Assembly: GCA_030549775.1 (NCBI GenBank)
Contig: CM060177.1
Location: 88,445,236 to 88,509,235 of the forward strand
From: Tamarix chinensis
Taxonomy: Eukaryota; Streptophyta; Magnoliopsida; Caryophyllales; Tamaricaceae
Length of the DNA: 64,000 nt
Direction: 5' to 3'
The number at the start of each line of letters is the position of its first letter. Positions within the stretch are counted from its first letter, which is position 1. A program made the position numbers and the translations under genes. Of the stretch, positions 12,990 through 23,978 are shown piece after piece. The notes under the pieces were generated by a model, which saw only the letters and a program-made list of their open reading frames with translations, was not told where the DNA came from and searched no databases.

Positions 12990-13111
12990 TGTAACACCCC
13001 CAAAATTCACTACTGAAAAATTTCGTTAATTAAAAGGAAGATTAGCGGAAGCAGATAAATAAAACGTGAACTTTGGGAGTATTACCGCCACACTTAGTAC
13101 CAGACCGGTTC
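12990..13111 (+). mobile_element. Element C, left fragment (122 bp)
   Basis: It starts TGTAACACCCCCAAAATTCAC, preceded by the duplication GTTAC (12985-12989). It contains GCGGAAG and the first stem arm CACTTAGTAC (13091-13100), and stops at GGTTC (13107-13111), where element B is inserted. The rest resumes at 18355 and ends at 23261, followed by the matching GTTAC (23262-23266). Confidence 0.85.
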
Positions 13112-13827
13112 TGTAACACCCCCAAATTTACTACTGAAAAATTTCGTTAAATTTAAAAGAAGTTTAGCGGAAGCAAGCAAATAAACTTGTAAATCCGGGG
13201 GTATTACCGCCACACTTAGTACCAGATCGATTCATACCTACCGACCCGATACTAAGTGCTAAGGCTAGAAAGAATAGAACCAGAACAAATCATTCATAAA
13301 GCATAAGTTTTTCGGAATCAAAGTACGAAAGTCACAAGTTACATTCCGAAATACAATCTAAAAAGTCCATATATCAGAGTACTTAAAATAACGGAATCAC
13401 AAACTACGATAAAAACCTTGAAAATTTAAATACAAAACTTGTAACCTCCAAAGACAAGTACGATTAACAACACAATTTCCGAAGGGTGATTATCCGGACC
13501 GCTTACTCACTCGGGTCAAGCCTCCCCCCCCCAATTTAGTAGTCGATCAACCTGCATCAAAGGTCTGCTCCCCACCATTGGTGGATCATCACAGGACCCA
13601 TTCAACCAGTGTAGTATCAGTACGGGTCCAGTACTGAGTAAGGGCGTAGGTGCTAAGGCCAAGCATACAATCATACCACGTAGTCTACATAACACAATCA
13701 TATAAGTAACATGCAATGACACACAAGATAAGGCCTGAGTACTTTCCGATGACTTATTCTTTATTCTCGTTAATAATAATATGTCCATTTCATACACAGT
13801 ATTTATTAATCTATGCGAGTGCGGGAG

Positions 13828-14150
13828 CCCCACTATTATAGCCGGTGGAACGGTCGCGAGGGCTATGCCCTGCCACTATTATAGCCGGTGGAACGGTCGC
13901 GAGGGTAATATACCCTGCCGCTATTATTTGCCGGTGGACCTGTCTCGCCCCGACTCACAAGGTATTCCACTGTAAAAATTAGTATCTTTCCATGACTTAT
14001 CACTTTTACGCTTGATTTGTTGAGCACGAAATCCCCCACTATTATAGCCGGTGGAACGGTCGCGAGGGCACATGCCCTGCCACTATTGTAGCCGGTGGAA
14101 CGGTCGCGAGGGTAAGATACCCTGCCACTATTATAGCCGGTGGACCGGTC
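13828..14150 (+). repeat. Two CCGGTGG clusters of element B
   Basis: Three units of CACTATTAT-AGCCGGTGGAACGGTCGCGAGGG type lie in each of 13828-13945 and 14034-14150. They are more uniform than in A, with the inner phrase GCGAGGG...CCCTGCC replacing A's AGGGT...ACCCTAA but still self-complementary (GAGGG/CCCTG). Confidence 0.75.
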
Positions 14151-15699
14151 TGGGTTCGGCTCAACATTTTTCTCTGTAAGTCGTTAGTGTCTTAATGTAT
14201 CTTATTCGAGGGCATATCTTTTGTCATGCATGGCCAGAGATCTCAACACATCACATCAAACTGAAGGTATATGCGTACTATCACATACAAATGAGGGCAC
14301 AAGCACCCGTCCTAATTCCAAGCCACGTTACACATGGAACAGATAAGATAATGACGTTTCAAAACACAACACGTAAATCATATAGAACATCCACAGCCCA
14401 TGGGATACATGTCACACATTCAGCCTTAGCTATATCCTTACTCGGTTCAGGTTACCGAGCTATCCCCCACACTCATCTTAGGCCACTAAATACCCTTTGC
14501 GATTTATCAGACTTAACATATTTCTCGCATTGGAAACCAGATCATGACCTTTAGACTCAACTCTCCCTCATACCTCACTCCTCCTCATTTATTCTTACCA
14601 TTTTCCTTTTTTTTTCTTTTTCCACTCTCTCAAATTAGGGTTTCTTTCCCAAACCCTAGGTACCCTTATATGACCCTACGTACTATTTTCACCTCGAGTC
14701 TCTAGTCTCCCAAACAGACCTTTCATTAGTCTCGCCACGTCCCAAAGTAACTTTTCATACGTAAGGTTCGCCCCCATGCGGACCTTAATCTCCCCATGCA
14801 AACCCTATCATTTCCACCATGCCAACTCTATCATTCCCATGCAAACCCTAGTTTTCCCATGCAACCTTAGTTTCTCCCACTCTTCCATTTTACTCAATCC
14901 CCCCTTTTTCCTCATCATCTCACAATTATGAATTCCTTAGGTCGTCCATACCTATGTTAACCAGCGTACTTCCCTTTGGTTATCTTAGTTGCTTATTTTT
15001 CTCTTTCAAGCCCCCACCCCACAACTCCTCATCAAAACACCTAGCATGCATGTCACATCACACTACCTCATCTTTGTACCATACCATATTAGTACATATA
15101 GACAAGAGCACGGGAACGTACCTCGGTTCCATGTTGCGCTACACGGTAGAACAGATAACATACACATAATACAGCATATAAACCATACGAGGCATCCAAG
15201 GCAAATGAAACATGTAATACACACAGGCGGCCTTAGTTACGTCCTTACCTAAATCGGCGCCGGGCTTGGAGCATGCTCCTACACCTCCTGGGATTTGACC
15301 CGGTTCACCTATAGAGGGAAATACTTAGGGTTAATCTCCCTCTGCCGGAATTATCAAAATTCCTATCTTACCCCTATCATGGCCTAATACCAAGGCTAAT
15401 ATTAATGATGGGGTTTATAAATAAAGGGTAGGTTATTACTACTCTTACGATAGCTTAAACGAATTATCACTAATTAAAGTAGGTTTTAGCAAATCCAGAA
15501 TATTAGGGTGAGGGTTTCAATATTATTAATAATAATTACCAATAATACCAACAATAATAAGAATACTACTAATAGTACTCATAATAAGAATAATAATGGT
15601 TATAATGATAATAATGATGATAATAATAATTGAAATCATAGTAGCATTAGTGATAGTGTATTACCGATAATAATAAAATACTAACGCAACCATAACCTT

Positions 15700-15724
15700 T
15701 TAGATGACAATATCGATAATGATG

Positions 15725-15793
<69 letters not shown>

Positions 15794-16323
15794 GAAGGAG
15801 TAGTAGTAATGAAAATAATAATAATAATAATAATAGCAATAATAATAATAATGATAGGAGTAATGACAATAATAATAATAATAAATACAATAATAATATT
15901 AATAATAACAACAACAATAATAATAATAATAGTAATAACACAAGGGATGGTAAGAGTACTAGAAATAATATTAATAGGAATAATAGCGATAATAATAATA
16001 GTGAGAAAAATAAACATAATAACACTAGTATTAATCATAGTAAAAATAATAGTGATGATAGCAATAATGATAGTAACAATAATGACAATAATAAAAATAA
16101 CAATAATAAAAATGACAATAATAATAATCACAATAATAATAATAATACAATAGCTGTGGCAATACTATAAGCATAACAAAAATACTAAGGTAATAATATT
16201 AAAGTATAACGTTAAGGATAATAACGATAGTAATAATCGATAAAATAATAAATGCGTTAAATACAACAACAACAACAACAAAATAATAACAAGGATAATA
16301 ATGATATAATAATAATAAGGGTA

Positions 16324-16360
<37 letters not shown>

Positions 16361-16510
16361 TAACAACCATAATAGAAATGTTGATAATAAAAATAGTAAA
16401 GATAATAATAATAATGATAACAACAACAATACTAATAATAATAATAATAATAATAATAATAGTAATAATAATCATAATAATAATAATACTAATAATAGTA
16501 ATAACAATCA

Positions 16511-16541
<31 letters not shown>

Positions 16542-16585
16542 AATGGTAATAATAGTAATAATAATGCTTAATAATAATAATGGGG

Positions 16586-16619
<34 letters not shown>

Positions 16620-16630
16620 TGATGATGATG

Positions 16631-16669
<39 letters not shown>

Positions 16670-16680
16670 GTAATAGATTA
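15700..16680. repeat. Expanded (TAA)n-rich tract of element B
   Basis: Nearly 1 kb is built of AAT/ATA triplets with scattered substitutions; pure runs lie at about 15724-15793 and 16600-16670. It yields long apparent frames of poly-Ile, poly-Leu and poly-Asn on both strands, which are artefacts of the repeat. Confidence 0.9.
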
Positions 16681-18943
16681 ACAAGGCCCTAAAGTTAATT
16701 AACACCATTACTTAAAGGTCCTTAGGGTAATGTTGAGTCTTAGTAATAATAATAAGGGGGTAGTATTAGTAATAATAACAATATTAGTAATAATAATGGT
16801 AATGTTAATATTAATCATAATACTAATAATAGTAGTTAATAAGATTAAATCATTAATCAATTTTATTTATTTTTATTCATTTATTTATTTTTAAGCTTTA
16901 GGGTTCAGGGTGTTGGGCAACCTGACTGAGGTGGTGGCGGCGGCGGCGGCGCGGCGGTGGAGGAAGGGAGAGAGGGGGAAAATGGTGGTGGAGGCTAGGG
17001 GAGGGAAAACCAGGATAAAAGGGAGGTATAGGGTGGTAGAGCAGGAGCTGCCGGTCGTTTTGGGGGGTGATGGTGGCGCTGCAAGCGGCGGTGGAGGCGG
17101 CGCCGGCGGCACGAAAGTGGCGCCAGGGGGTCGAAGGCTGTTCGGGAGGGTAATTTCGCACGGCCAAGGCGGCGCGTGCGGGGCAAGGCAGGGAGGCTAA
17201 GGTGGTTGGTTGTGTAGAGGGCGGTGCAGGGAGGATTGTGGTGGTGCGGGCAGGCGGCAACGGTGGCCGAAGGCGGAGGAAAGGGCGGCTAAAGGTGGGG
17301 CGGTGTGCGGCTCTGGTTTTCTGGGTTCCAAATTTCGAACCCGATTAAGGCAACGGTCAGGGCTATTTATAGGGAAATTGGGACGGGAAAACGACGAGCT
17401 TCAAGTGGGAGGTTAGGGCTTAGGGTTAGGTTAGGTTGTCCGGCGAGATTCGCCGGCACATGGTCTGCGATTTGCAGGCCATGACTTGTCAAAAAAACAA
17501 GGAGGTTTTCGTGCGGGGAAGGGCTGCAATTGATCGGTCACATCCACAGGGAGGTCAACGGGGTGAAAGGACGAGACGACTGGAGCGATGGCTGTTGTTG
17601 CAGGCTTTCCTTCCCAGCCATGGCTTTCGTGTTGCAGGCGGCGAAGGAAGAAGACGACGCGGGGTGGGAAGAGGAAGAAGGCTGGACCGGCGGTCTAGCG
17701 GAAAAGAAAAGAAAGAAGGAAATGGGGCGGGCCGAACTGGCCGGGAGAAAAGGAAAGGAGGGGCGCGGGAGAGGAACGGGCCGCAAGGGGGGGAAAGGTG
17801 CTGGGCCTGGCAGGCCGGCCCAGGCCGGGGAAAAATAAGGGAGAGAAGGGGAAGAAAGAAAAAGGAAAAAGGAGGGAGAAAAAAAAAGGAAAAAGGGAAA
17901 AAGGAAAAAGAGGGAAAATTAGTGGTTGACTTAATTAGTATAATTTGGGTAATTTGGGGTATTTAATAAAGTATAATTATCAAAACAATAATTAAATTCT
18001 ATTTTTAGGTTAATTTAGGGATTTAAGGGAGAATTTTCCTAAATTCATTTTAATTAACAAAACCCCTTTAATTTTTCTCTAATTAAATTATTTATAAATT
18101 TTATATTAATTTGAAACTATTTTATCCTTCCTATTTTAAATAATTTAAGGTATTTAATAAATTTCTAAAATGAAAACCTTAATTAACTTAAAATACCATA
18201 ATTCCTCCTATTTACACTCTTATAAATTCCTTCTTGATTTATCCTATTAATTCCTTTTTATTTCACTAAAAGTAGTTTATTTTAATTAATTCCCTAATAA
18301 TTCCCTATTCGGCCATGATTTCCTAAATTGGGGATTTTGGGGTATTTCAGGTTCACTCATACCGTTCCAGTACCAAGTGATAAGGCTAAGAAAATGAAAT
18401 ACAATTCGAAAGACATTCAACATGCATAAATCAGAGTAACTTGCAAGAACTTCAACATACTTAAATCAGAGTAGCGCATCAAATCGTTTTCAGGAATAAA
18501 ATCCACCGATGGTGGTTAAAGTACCAACATAACATCAAAACCAGGAAATTAAACGAAGAAGGAGGGAAAACCCTAACGATACCGGATAACTCCTTACTCT
18601 CTTTCCCGTAGCCCACTTGAGTAGCACCTGAAAAACCTGCAAGGGCACTGCCCATTGAATAGGCAGGGGGCCATAAAGGGAATCCCTTCAGTACTACGGT
18701 ACTGAGTAACCCTTTAATACCACACTTAAAGATAGGCCCGCATACGACACATAATGCAAACTACACACATAAATAATATGAGGTGCATGCATAAAAATAA
18801 CATACATAATAATTTATAATTCACGGTCGATACTTTGGGCCTTAAGCCATGTCATAGTGTGAGATCAATACATTCGGGCCTTAAGCCATTATTCCGTCAT
18901 TAATCCATCAATATCATATTTTATATCCATGTGAGCGCGAGAA

Positions 18944-19330
18944 CCCCACTATTATAGCCGGTGGACCGGAAGGTATACACTCAGGGCAGAACGCCTCTGA
19001 CCACTATTATTGCCGGTGGACCGGAAGATAAACACACAGGGCAGAACGCACCTGACCACTATTATTTGCCGGTGGACCGGTCTGGCCCCGACTCACATGG
19101 TGTTCCACTATAAGTGATTAGTATTTTTCCATAAATCTTATTCACATACATAACCGATTTTATTGAGCTCGGGACCCCCACTATTATTGCCGGTGGACCG
19201 GAATACAGATAACTCATCATCCAGGGCACAACGCTCCTGGCCACTATTATAACCGGTGGACCGGGATATATAAAGAATCATCATCCAGGGCACAACGCTC
19301 CTGGCCACTATTATAACCGGTGGATCGGTA
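18944..19330 (+). repeat. Two CCGGTGG clusters of element C
   Basis: Three units in 18944-19083 and three in 19175-19330, in the form CCACTATTAT-TGCCGGTGGACCGG. The spacer phrase CAGGGCA...ACGC(A/T)CCTG is again self-complementary (CAGG/CCTG), although its sequence differs from A and B. Confidence 0.75.
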
Positions 19331-20029
19331 CTCAATATCATAATCATCTGGGCCCGGCTCATTAATATTTCACTTTCAATAATAGTATCTTTCCTTTCTT
19401 TAATCAGCACATCAATCATATTTATTTGCCTCGAATGGGAGATCGATAACCCGGGACACAAAGGTACACCGGTCGTACCGGTGCATATCAGCTACTCAGT
19501 ACCCTTTAACCATGAACCCAAGGACGCAAAGGTACCTTGGTCGTACTGGTGCATAAAGCTAACTCAGTACCCTACCGACAAGGACACCTAATCCATAAGT
19601 ATGCATACCCCCTAACTAGGTCCGTAGAGCTAGAAAGAGTAAGATATAGGGCCTGGCTGGGGCACAAAGGCACACCAGCAAATACCAGAATAATCGTGGA
19701 CTAAACCACGTCCTTAGGGTAGCGACCCCTAAGGAGTCACCATTCCCGATCTCGAGGTCTTTCACTTTAAGTAATAGTGTCTTAATTAAGGTGATCACGA
19801 AAAGCACGATAATCCGATACTTATTCACTTTCGATCGTTTCGATATCATTAATCGTTTCTTATTCAGATGATTATCCAGAATATCACAGAGAAACCATTA
19901 AGGCTATCCTAATTATCAAATACTCTTACTTGGCTAATCAGCATTATTTAATCATATTAATGTTCCACAATCTCAAAGACGTGTTAGGTACAAACTACTC
20001 ATTTGCCCTTTACTTATATAATTGTTAAG

Positions 20030-21090
20030 TATCAATTCCTTACTTGATAAATTACCACATTACCCTTAAGGTTGCATAATTACCAAATTACCCCTTGTCC
20101 ACTTTAGATTACCAAATTGTCTCCTATACTTTTTTAGACCACCGTTCACCCCTCATAATTACTACACTTATCATATTTCTCATTTGGTTAGTTATATTAC
20201 CAAATCGCCCTTCTCCTTTGCTATAATTACTAAATTGTCCTTGAGTTGGATAAATTACCAAATTGCCCTTCTCCTTATCATAATTACCATTTTACCTCTC
20301 TTAATTATTTTAATTGCCATTTACCCTTTTCAATTATCATAAATTCCAAATTAACCTTCCTCATAATTAATTTACCCCTCTTCATAATTACAATTACCAA
20401 ATTTACCCTTCTCCATATTTAAAATTACCATAATGCCCTTTAATTGGTTAATTCACCAAATTACCCTTTTATAGCATCGTACTTATCCAATTGCTCTTCT
20501 ACAATCATAATTTAATTTCTAAATTATCTTTTGTCGTTATCATAATTACCACGTTACCCCCTTACTCCCAAGTTTACCATAATATCCTTTTATTCACAAA
20601 ATTACCATTTTACCCCTTACATCCAATTTTACCATAATATCCTTTTATTTGTGAAATTTACCACCATACATCTTTTACTTTACAAATCACTATTTTACCC
20701 TTTCACATCCAAGATTACCATCTTTATCTTTCCTTACATAATTACCATTTTGCCCTTCTTTTCCAATTTACCATATTACCCCTTTACTTATAAATTTCCA
20801 CTTCGCCATTCACTTATAAAATTTACCATATTACCCTTTACTTATGAAATTACGATTTTGCCCCTTTACCTCCAAAATTACCATAGTGCCCTCCTTCATC
20901 CAAAATTACTATTTTACCCCTACTTCCAAAATTACCATTTTACCCTTCTTTCTCACAACTTACAGTTTTATCCTTTACTTGTAAATTATCATTTGACCAT
21001 TTAATCATGAAATTTCCATATTATTCTTTTATCTCAAAAATTACCGAAATACCCTTTCCACTTGTAAAATTTCCACTCAACCCCTTTATT
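20030..21090 (+). repeat. Degenerate AATTACCA(A/T)(A/T)TTACCCTT minisatellite in element C
   Basis: Short phrases AATTACCA, AATTGCCCTT and TTTACCCTT alternate across about 1 kb with irregular spacing of roughly 20-30 bases. The reverse-strand counterpart in element E (25860-27240) is much more regular. Confidence 0.75.
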
Positions 21091-21705
21091 CACCATTTTT
21101 ATGAATTTGCTAACACTGCATAAAATAATGATATCAATACTTCATTTTTATCATCTAAGTCCACCAACTTGTCATTTTTCAACATAATACTCATTAGCAA
21201 CTACACACATTGATTTATATACCTCATAAGCATAATTACTAAAATACCCTTAAACAATAACATCATTCATGCACTAGCAACATGATACATCATAAACAAG
21301 TATTTAACATTTCCATCCATAATCAAACTCCTTCCTTAATTAACGTACCTACATATGGCACAAAAGTTATCATGCTCTTTCTTTTTAACAAACAATATAA
21401 GAAACCATAAACATATCATGCTAAGCATACAAAACATGCATAAAATCATACTAAACCCTAAATGTGCTAGCATGCGTTTTTCCATATATTTAAGGGAGGA
21501 TTAACGGTTACCTTAATTCCGCAAAATATCAAATCTTACCAAGCATAATTAGCAACTCAACACCTAAAAATAATATCCATCATTTTTATGTTAGAAATAA
21601 GACTCCAAGCATAAAACTTTATAAAAGTTTAATTAATAGAACACTTAATATAAAATACCATTATACCTTAAAAATTATCCAAATAATTTTTAAAATGAAG
21701 GGGAG

Positions 21706-21729
21706 CTCACGCTGCATGAGCAGCGTGAG
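21706..21729 (+). promoter_or_regulatory. Perfect hairpin in element C
   Basis: CTCACGCTGC (21706-21715), loop ATGA, GCAGCGTGAG (21720-21729): a perfect 10-bp stem with a 4-base loop, 5' of the GC-rich module. E keeps a decayed version near 25465-25495 (opposite strand). Function unknown. Confidence 0.7.
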
Positions 21730-23266
21730 TCTCATGCAAAAATGAGGGGTGGAAGGGTTCGAAGAGGGGGTGAAGGAAGCAAAATCTATTATTTTCAGGT
21801 TAGGGTATTTAGGCTAGAAAAGAAGGTGGTTAGGGGAGGTTCTAAGGCAGGGGAATGGTACAGAAGTGAAGAGGGGGTGTAGGTGGAGGCTAAGGGTGGT
21901 TTCACGGCGGCATAGGACGGCAGAGACGGCGGCGGAAAGTCGGCGAAGTTGGCTGCCGAGAAGGGTCGAGGGGAAGGGGCTGTGAAGGAAGGAAAAGGAG
22001 AGGGAAAAATGGAGGGGTTCAAGGGCTATTTTCGGCCAACTAATGGATGGCGGTTGTAGAGGGGGTTGTAGGGTGTCGAACGGTGGGTTGGGTGGCGGCA
22101 GAGGTGGCCGGAAGGCGGCGGTAGAGGCGATTACAGGTGGCTCGGCGGTAAGGGAAAAAACTGGGAAGAAAAAGGAAGAGGAGGAGAAGGGAGGAAGTGT
22201 AGGGCTCGAGGGGCGACGTGGTGGTGCAGGGTGGTAGTAGACGGTGGCAGAAGGTGGCGCAGGGGTTGGGCTTGGTGGTTCAAGCGGCGGTGGGCAACGG
22301 TGAGAAGAAAAATGGGGAAAAATGGAGGGAGAAGGAGATAAGAGGGAGCTCGGGGAGGGAGATTAGGCTCGAAAAATGTGGGAATGAAGGGCTGGTGAGG
22401 GTAAGAAAAATAAGAGGGTGAGGCAGGGGGAGCAGGCAGCCGATCGGTGTTGCGGTGTGGTGGCAGGGCTGTCGATTGGCACGGGAAGACAGGGAAGAAG
22501 AAGGAAAGAATTCAAGCGGGAAATGGAGGGTGCAGGGGGGTTAGTTTGGCTTGAAATAGGAAAGAAAAGGACGGGGTAGAGAGAGGGAGTAGCAGGGGGC
22601 AGGTGTGGTGGCACGCGGCGGCAGTGGTCGGGCGTGCATGGAGGACGGGAGCAGGTCGGCGTGGGAGAAGAAGAAGGGAAGAAGGAGACTGGGGGCGGCT
22701 GGACCGGCACAGGAAAGGAGGGAGCCCGCCGGTCCAGGGGAAAAAAAGGAGGGGTGTTTGGGCTGGGGCCTGGGTGTGTCGCACGGGAGAAGCAAGGTGG
22801 GAAAGAAAAAAAAACGGGCCTTTGACCCAGGCGCGCATGGAAGGAAGCCAGGCCGGCGGCCCAAGGGAGGGAAAAAGGAAAAAGAAGAGAAGAAAAGGAA
22901 AAAGGGGAAAAGGGTAAAAAGGGAAATGGTAAAATAGGGAAAATAATTTAAATTAATTTTATAAATCATAAAATGTAATATTCTTGATAATTTATTTAAT
23001 TTAATAATTTAATTTATTATAATCTAATATATTAGTTTAAAAATGATAAAGTTGGTAAAATATTAGTTTGGGAATTTATTTAAATAAAAATAATATGATA
23101 ATTAGCAAAATATTTATATTTAATTTATTAAATAATCTTATCCAAATTTATATACTCTAAAATCCATAAAATAATTAAAATAAATAATTTTACAAGCAAA
23201 TTTTATTTCAAATAAAGTTATTTATTAAAATATAGGTTTTCAAAATTTTTGGGGGATTACAGTTAC

Positions 23267-23978
23267 AATTAACTAGGGAAGGTGCACATTATGTGTACAA
23301 AAAAATGGGGTAGAAGGATATTTGAATATCTAGCGGTAAATCTTAAGGCACCTTTATCATTTTTCTTAATTACGATGGTTATGACTTAAAACCTTTAATT
23401 AACACATGAATAAGTTCTAGCCATATCTAGAGTCCATAAATATGTCTTTGGAAAGTAACTGATCAAAGCAAAGCATAAACAAGTTTTAGTGGTGATAACA
23501 TAGCCAAGATTTTTTTTTAACATTTAAGTAAAAACCTCATGAAAAAAAAACACATTTTAGCACAAAATCTCATATAAGGTCATACAAGAATCTCAACAAG
23601 TTTTAATATATTCAAACCTCACAACACATCTCAACACATAAATATGTATTCCCAATGCAAAAATTAACTTCCTAAAAATTCATTTGATATCATCCTAGCT
23701 TGTGCTCCTGAAGTATTTAAGATTTTAAAAGATATAATATCATCATAAATTGGCTAAGGGCTCTCATGACTCAAAACACACTAAAAATATGCATGATTAT
23801 TGTAGGGTCCAAAGTATGAGAAGTATACAAAAAACACACTAATTAAAAAACCACACAAAACATATCGATTCCCCTACAATTAAATCAAACATTGTCCTCA
23901 ATATACATACAAATAAAAACAAGAAACATTTAGCATAAGCATGAAAAAAATTGATAAAGGGTCCCTTATCGCATTGGG
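23267..23978. other. Spacer between elements C and E
   Basis: AT-rich and without a gene. It begins with the A that completes the terminus of presumed element G. Its last five bases, TTGGG (23974-23978), form the imperfect left duplication of E (TTAGG at the right). C and E lie tail to tail on either side. Confidence 0.6.

Larger units (their letters stand above)
13112..18349 (+). mobile_element. Element B: giant solo-LTR-like element nested in C, 5,238 bp
   Basis: It begins TGTAACACCCCCAAATTTAC and ends TTTTGGGGTATTTCA with a perfect duplication GGTTC (13107-13111 and 18350-18354). Modules: stem-loop (arms 13213-13222 and 13250-13258), CAGTAC...GTACTG palindrome near 13618-13636, two CCGGTGG clusters (13828-13945, 14034-14150), the block shared with A, D and F (about 15235-15325), an expanded TAA-rich tract (15700-16680), GC-rich module (16920-17830), TATA-like CTATTTATAGG (17363-17373), purine tract (17830-17920) and AT-rich end. 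Open frames in the GC-rich part are low-complexity and overlap on both strands; I treat none as a gene. The 27-bp minisatellite of A, D and F is missing or vestigial (CCATGCAAACCCTA phrases, 14795-14870). Confidence 0.87.
18355..23261 (+). mobile_element. Element C, right part (4,907 bp; whole element 5,029 bp)
   Basis: It resumes the stem-loop cut by B: second arm GTACCAAGTG at 18370-18379. It then shows palindrome CAGTAC-TACG-GTACTG (18689-18704), two CCGGTGG clusters (18944-19083, 19175-19330), repeats of a GGTACACCGGTCGTACCGGTGC type (about 19455-19700), a long ATTACCAAATTGCCCTT-type minisatellite (20030-21090), a perfect 10-bp hairpin (21706-21729), GC-rich module (21820-22870), purine tract (22870-22935) and AT-rich end TTTTTGGGGGATTACA. 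The duplication GTTAC follows at 23262-23266 and matches 12985-12989. C and E differ from A, B, D and F in their middle third, so they form a second subfamily. The TATA box is decayed (GGGCTATTTTCGG near 22024). Confidence 0.87.

Noticed and set aside
15681..16692. Long apparent frames of Ile, Leu and Asn repeats on both strands
   Set aside because: They are translations of the TAA triplet tract in element B; both strands and several frames are open only because of the repeat.
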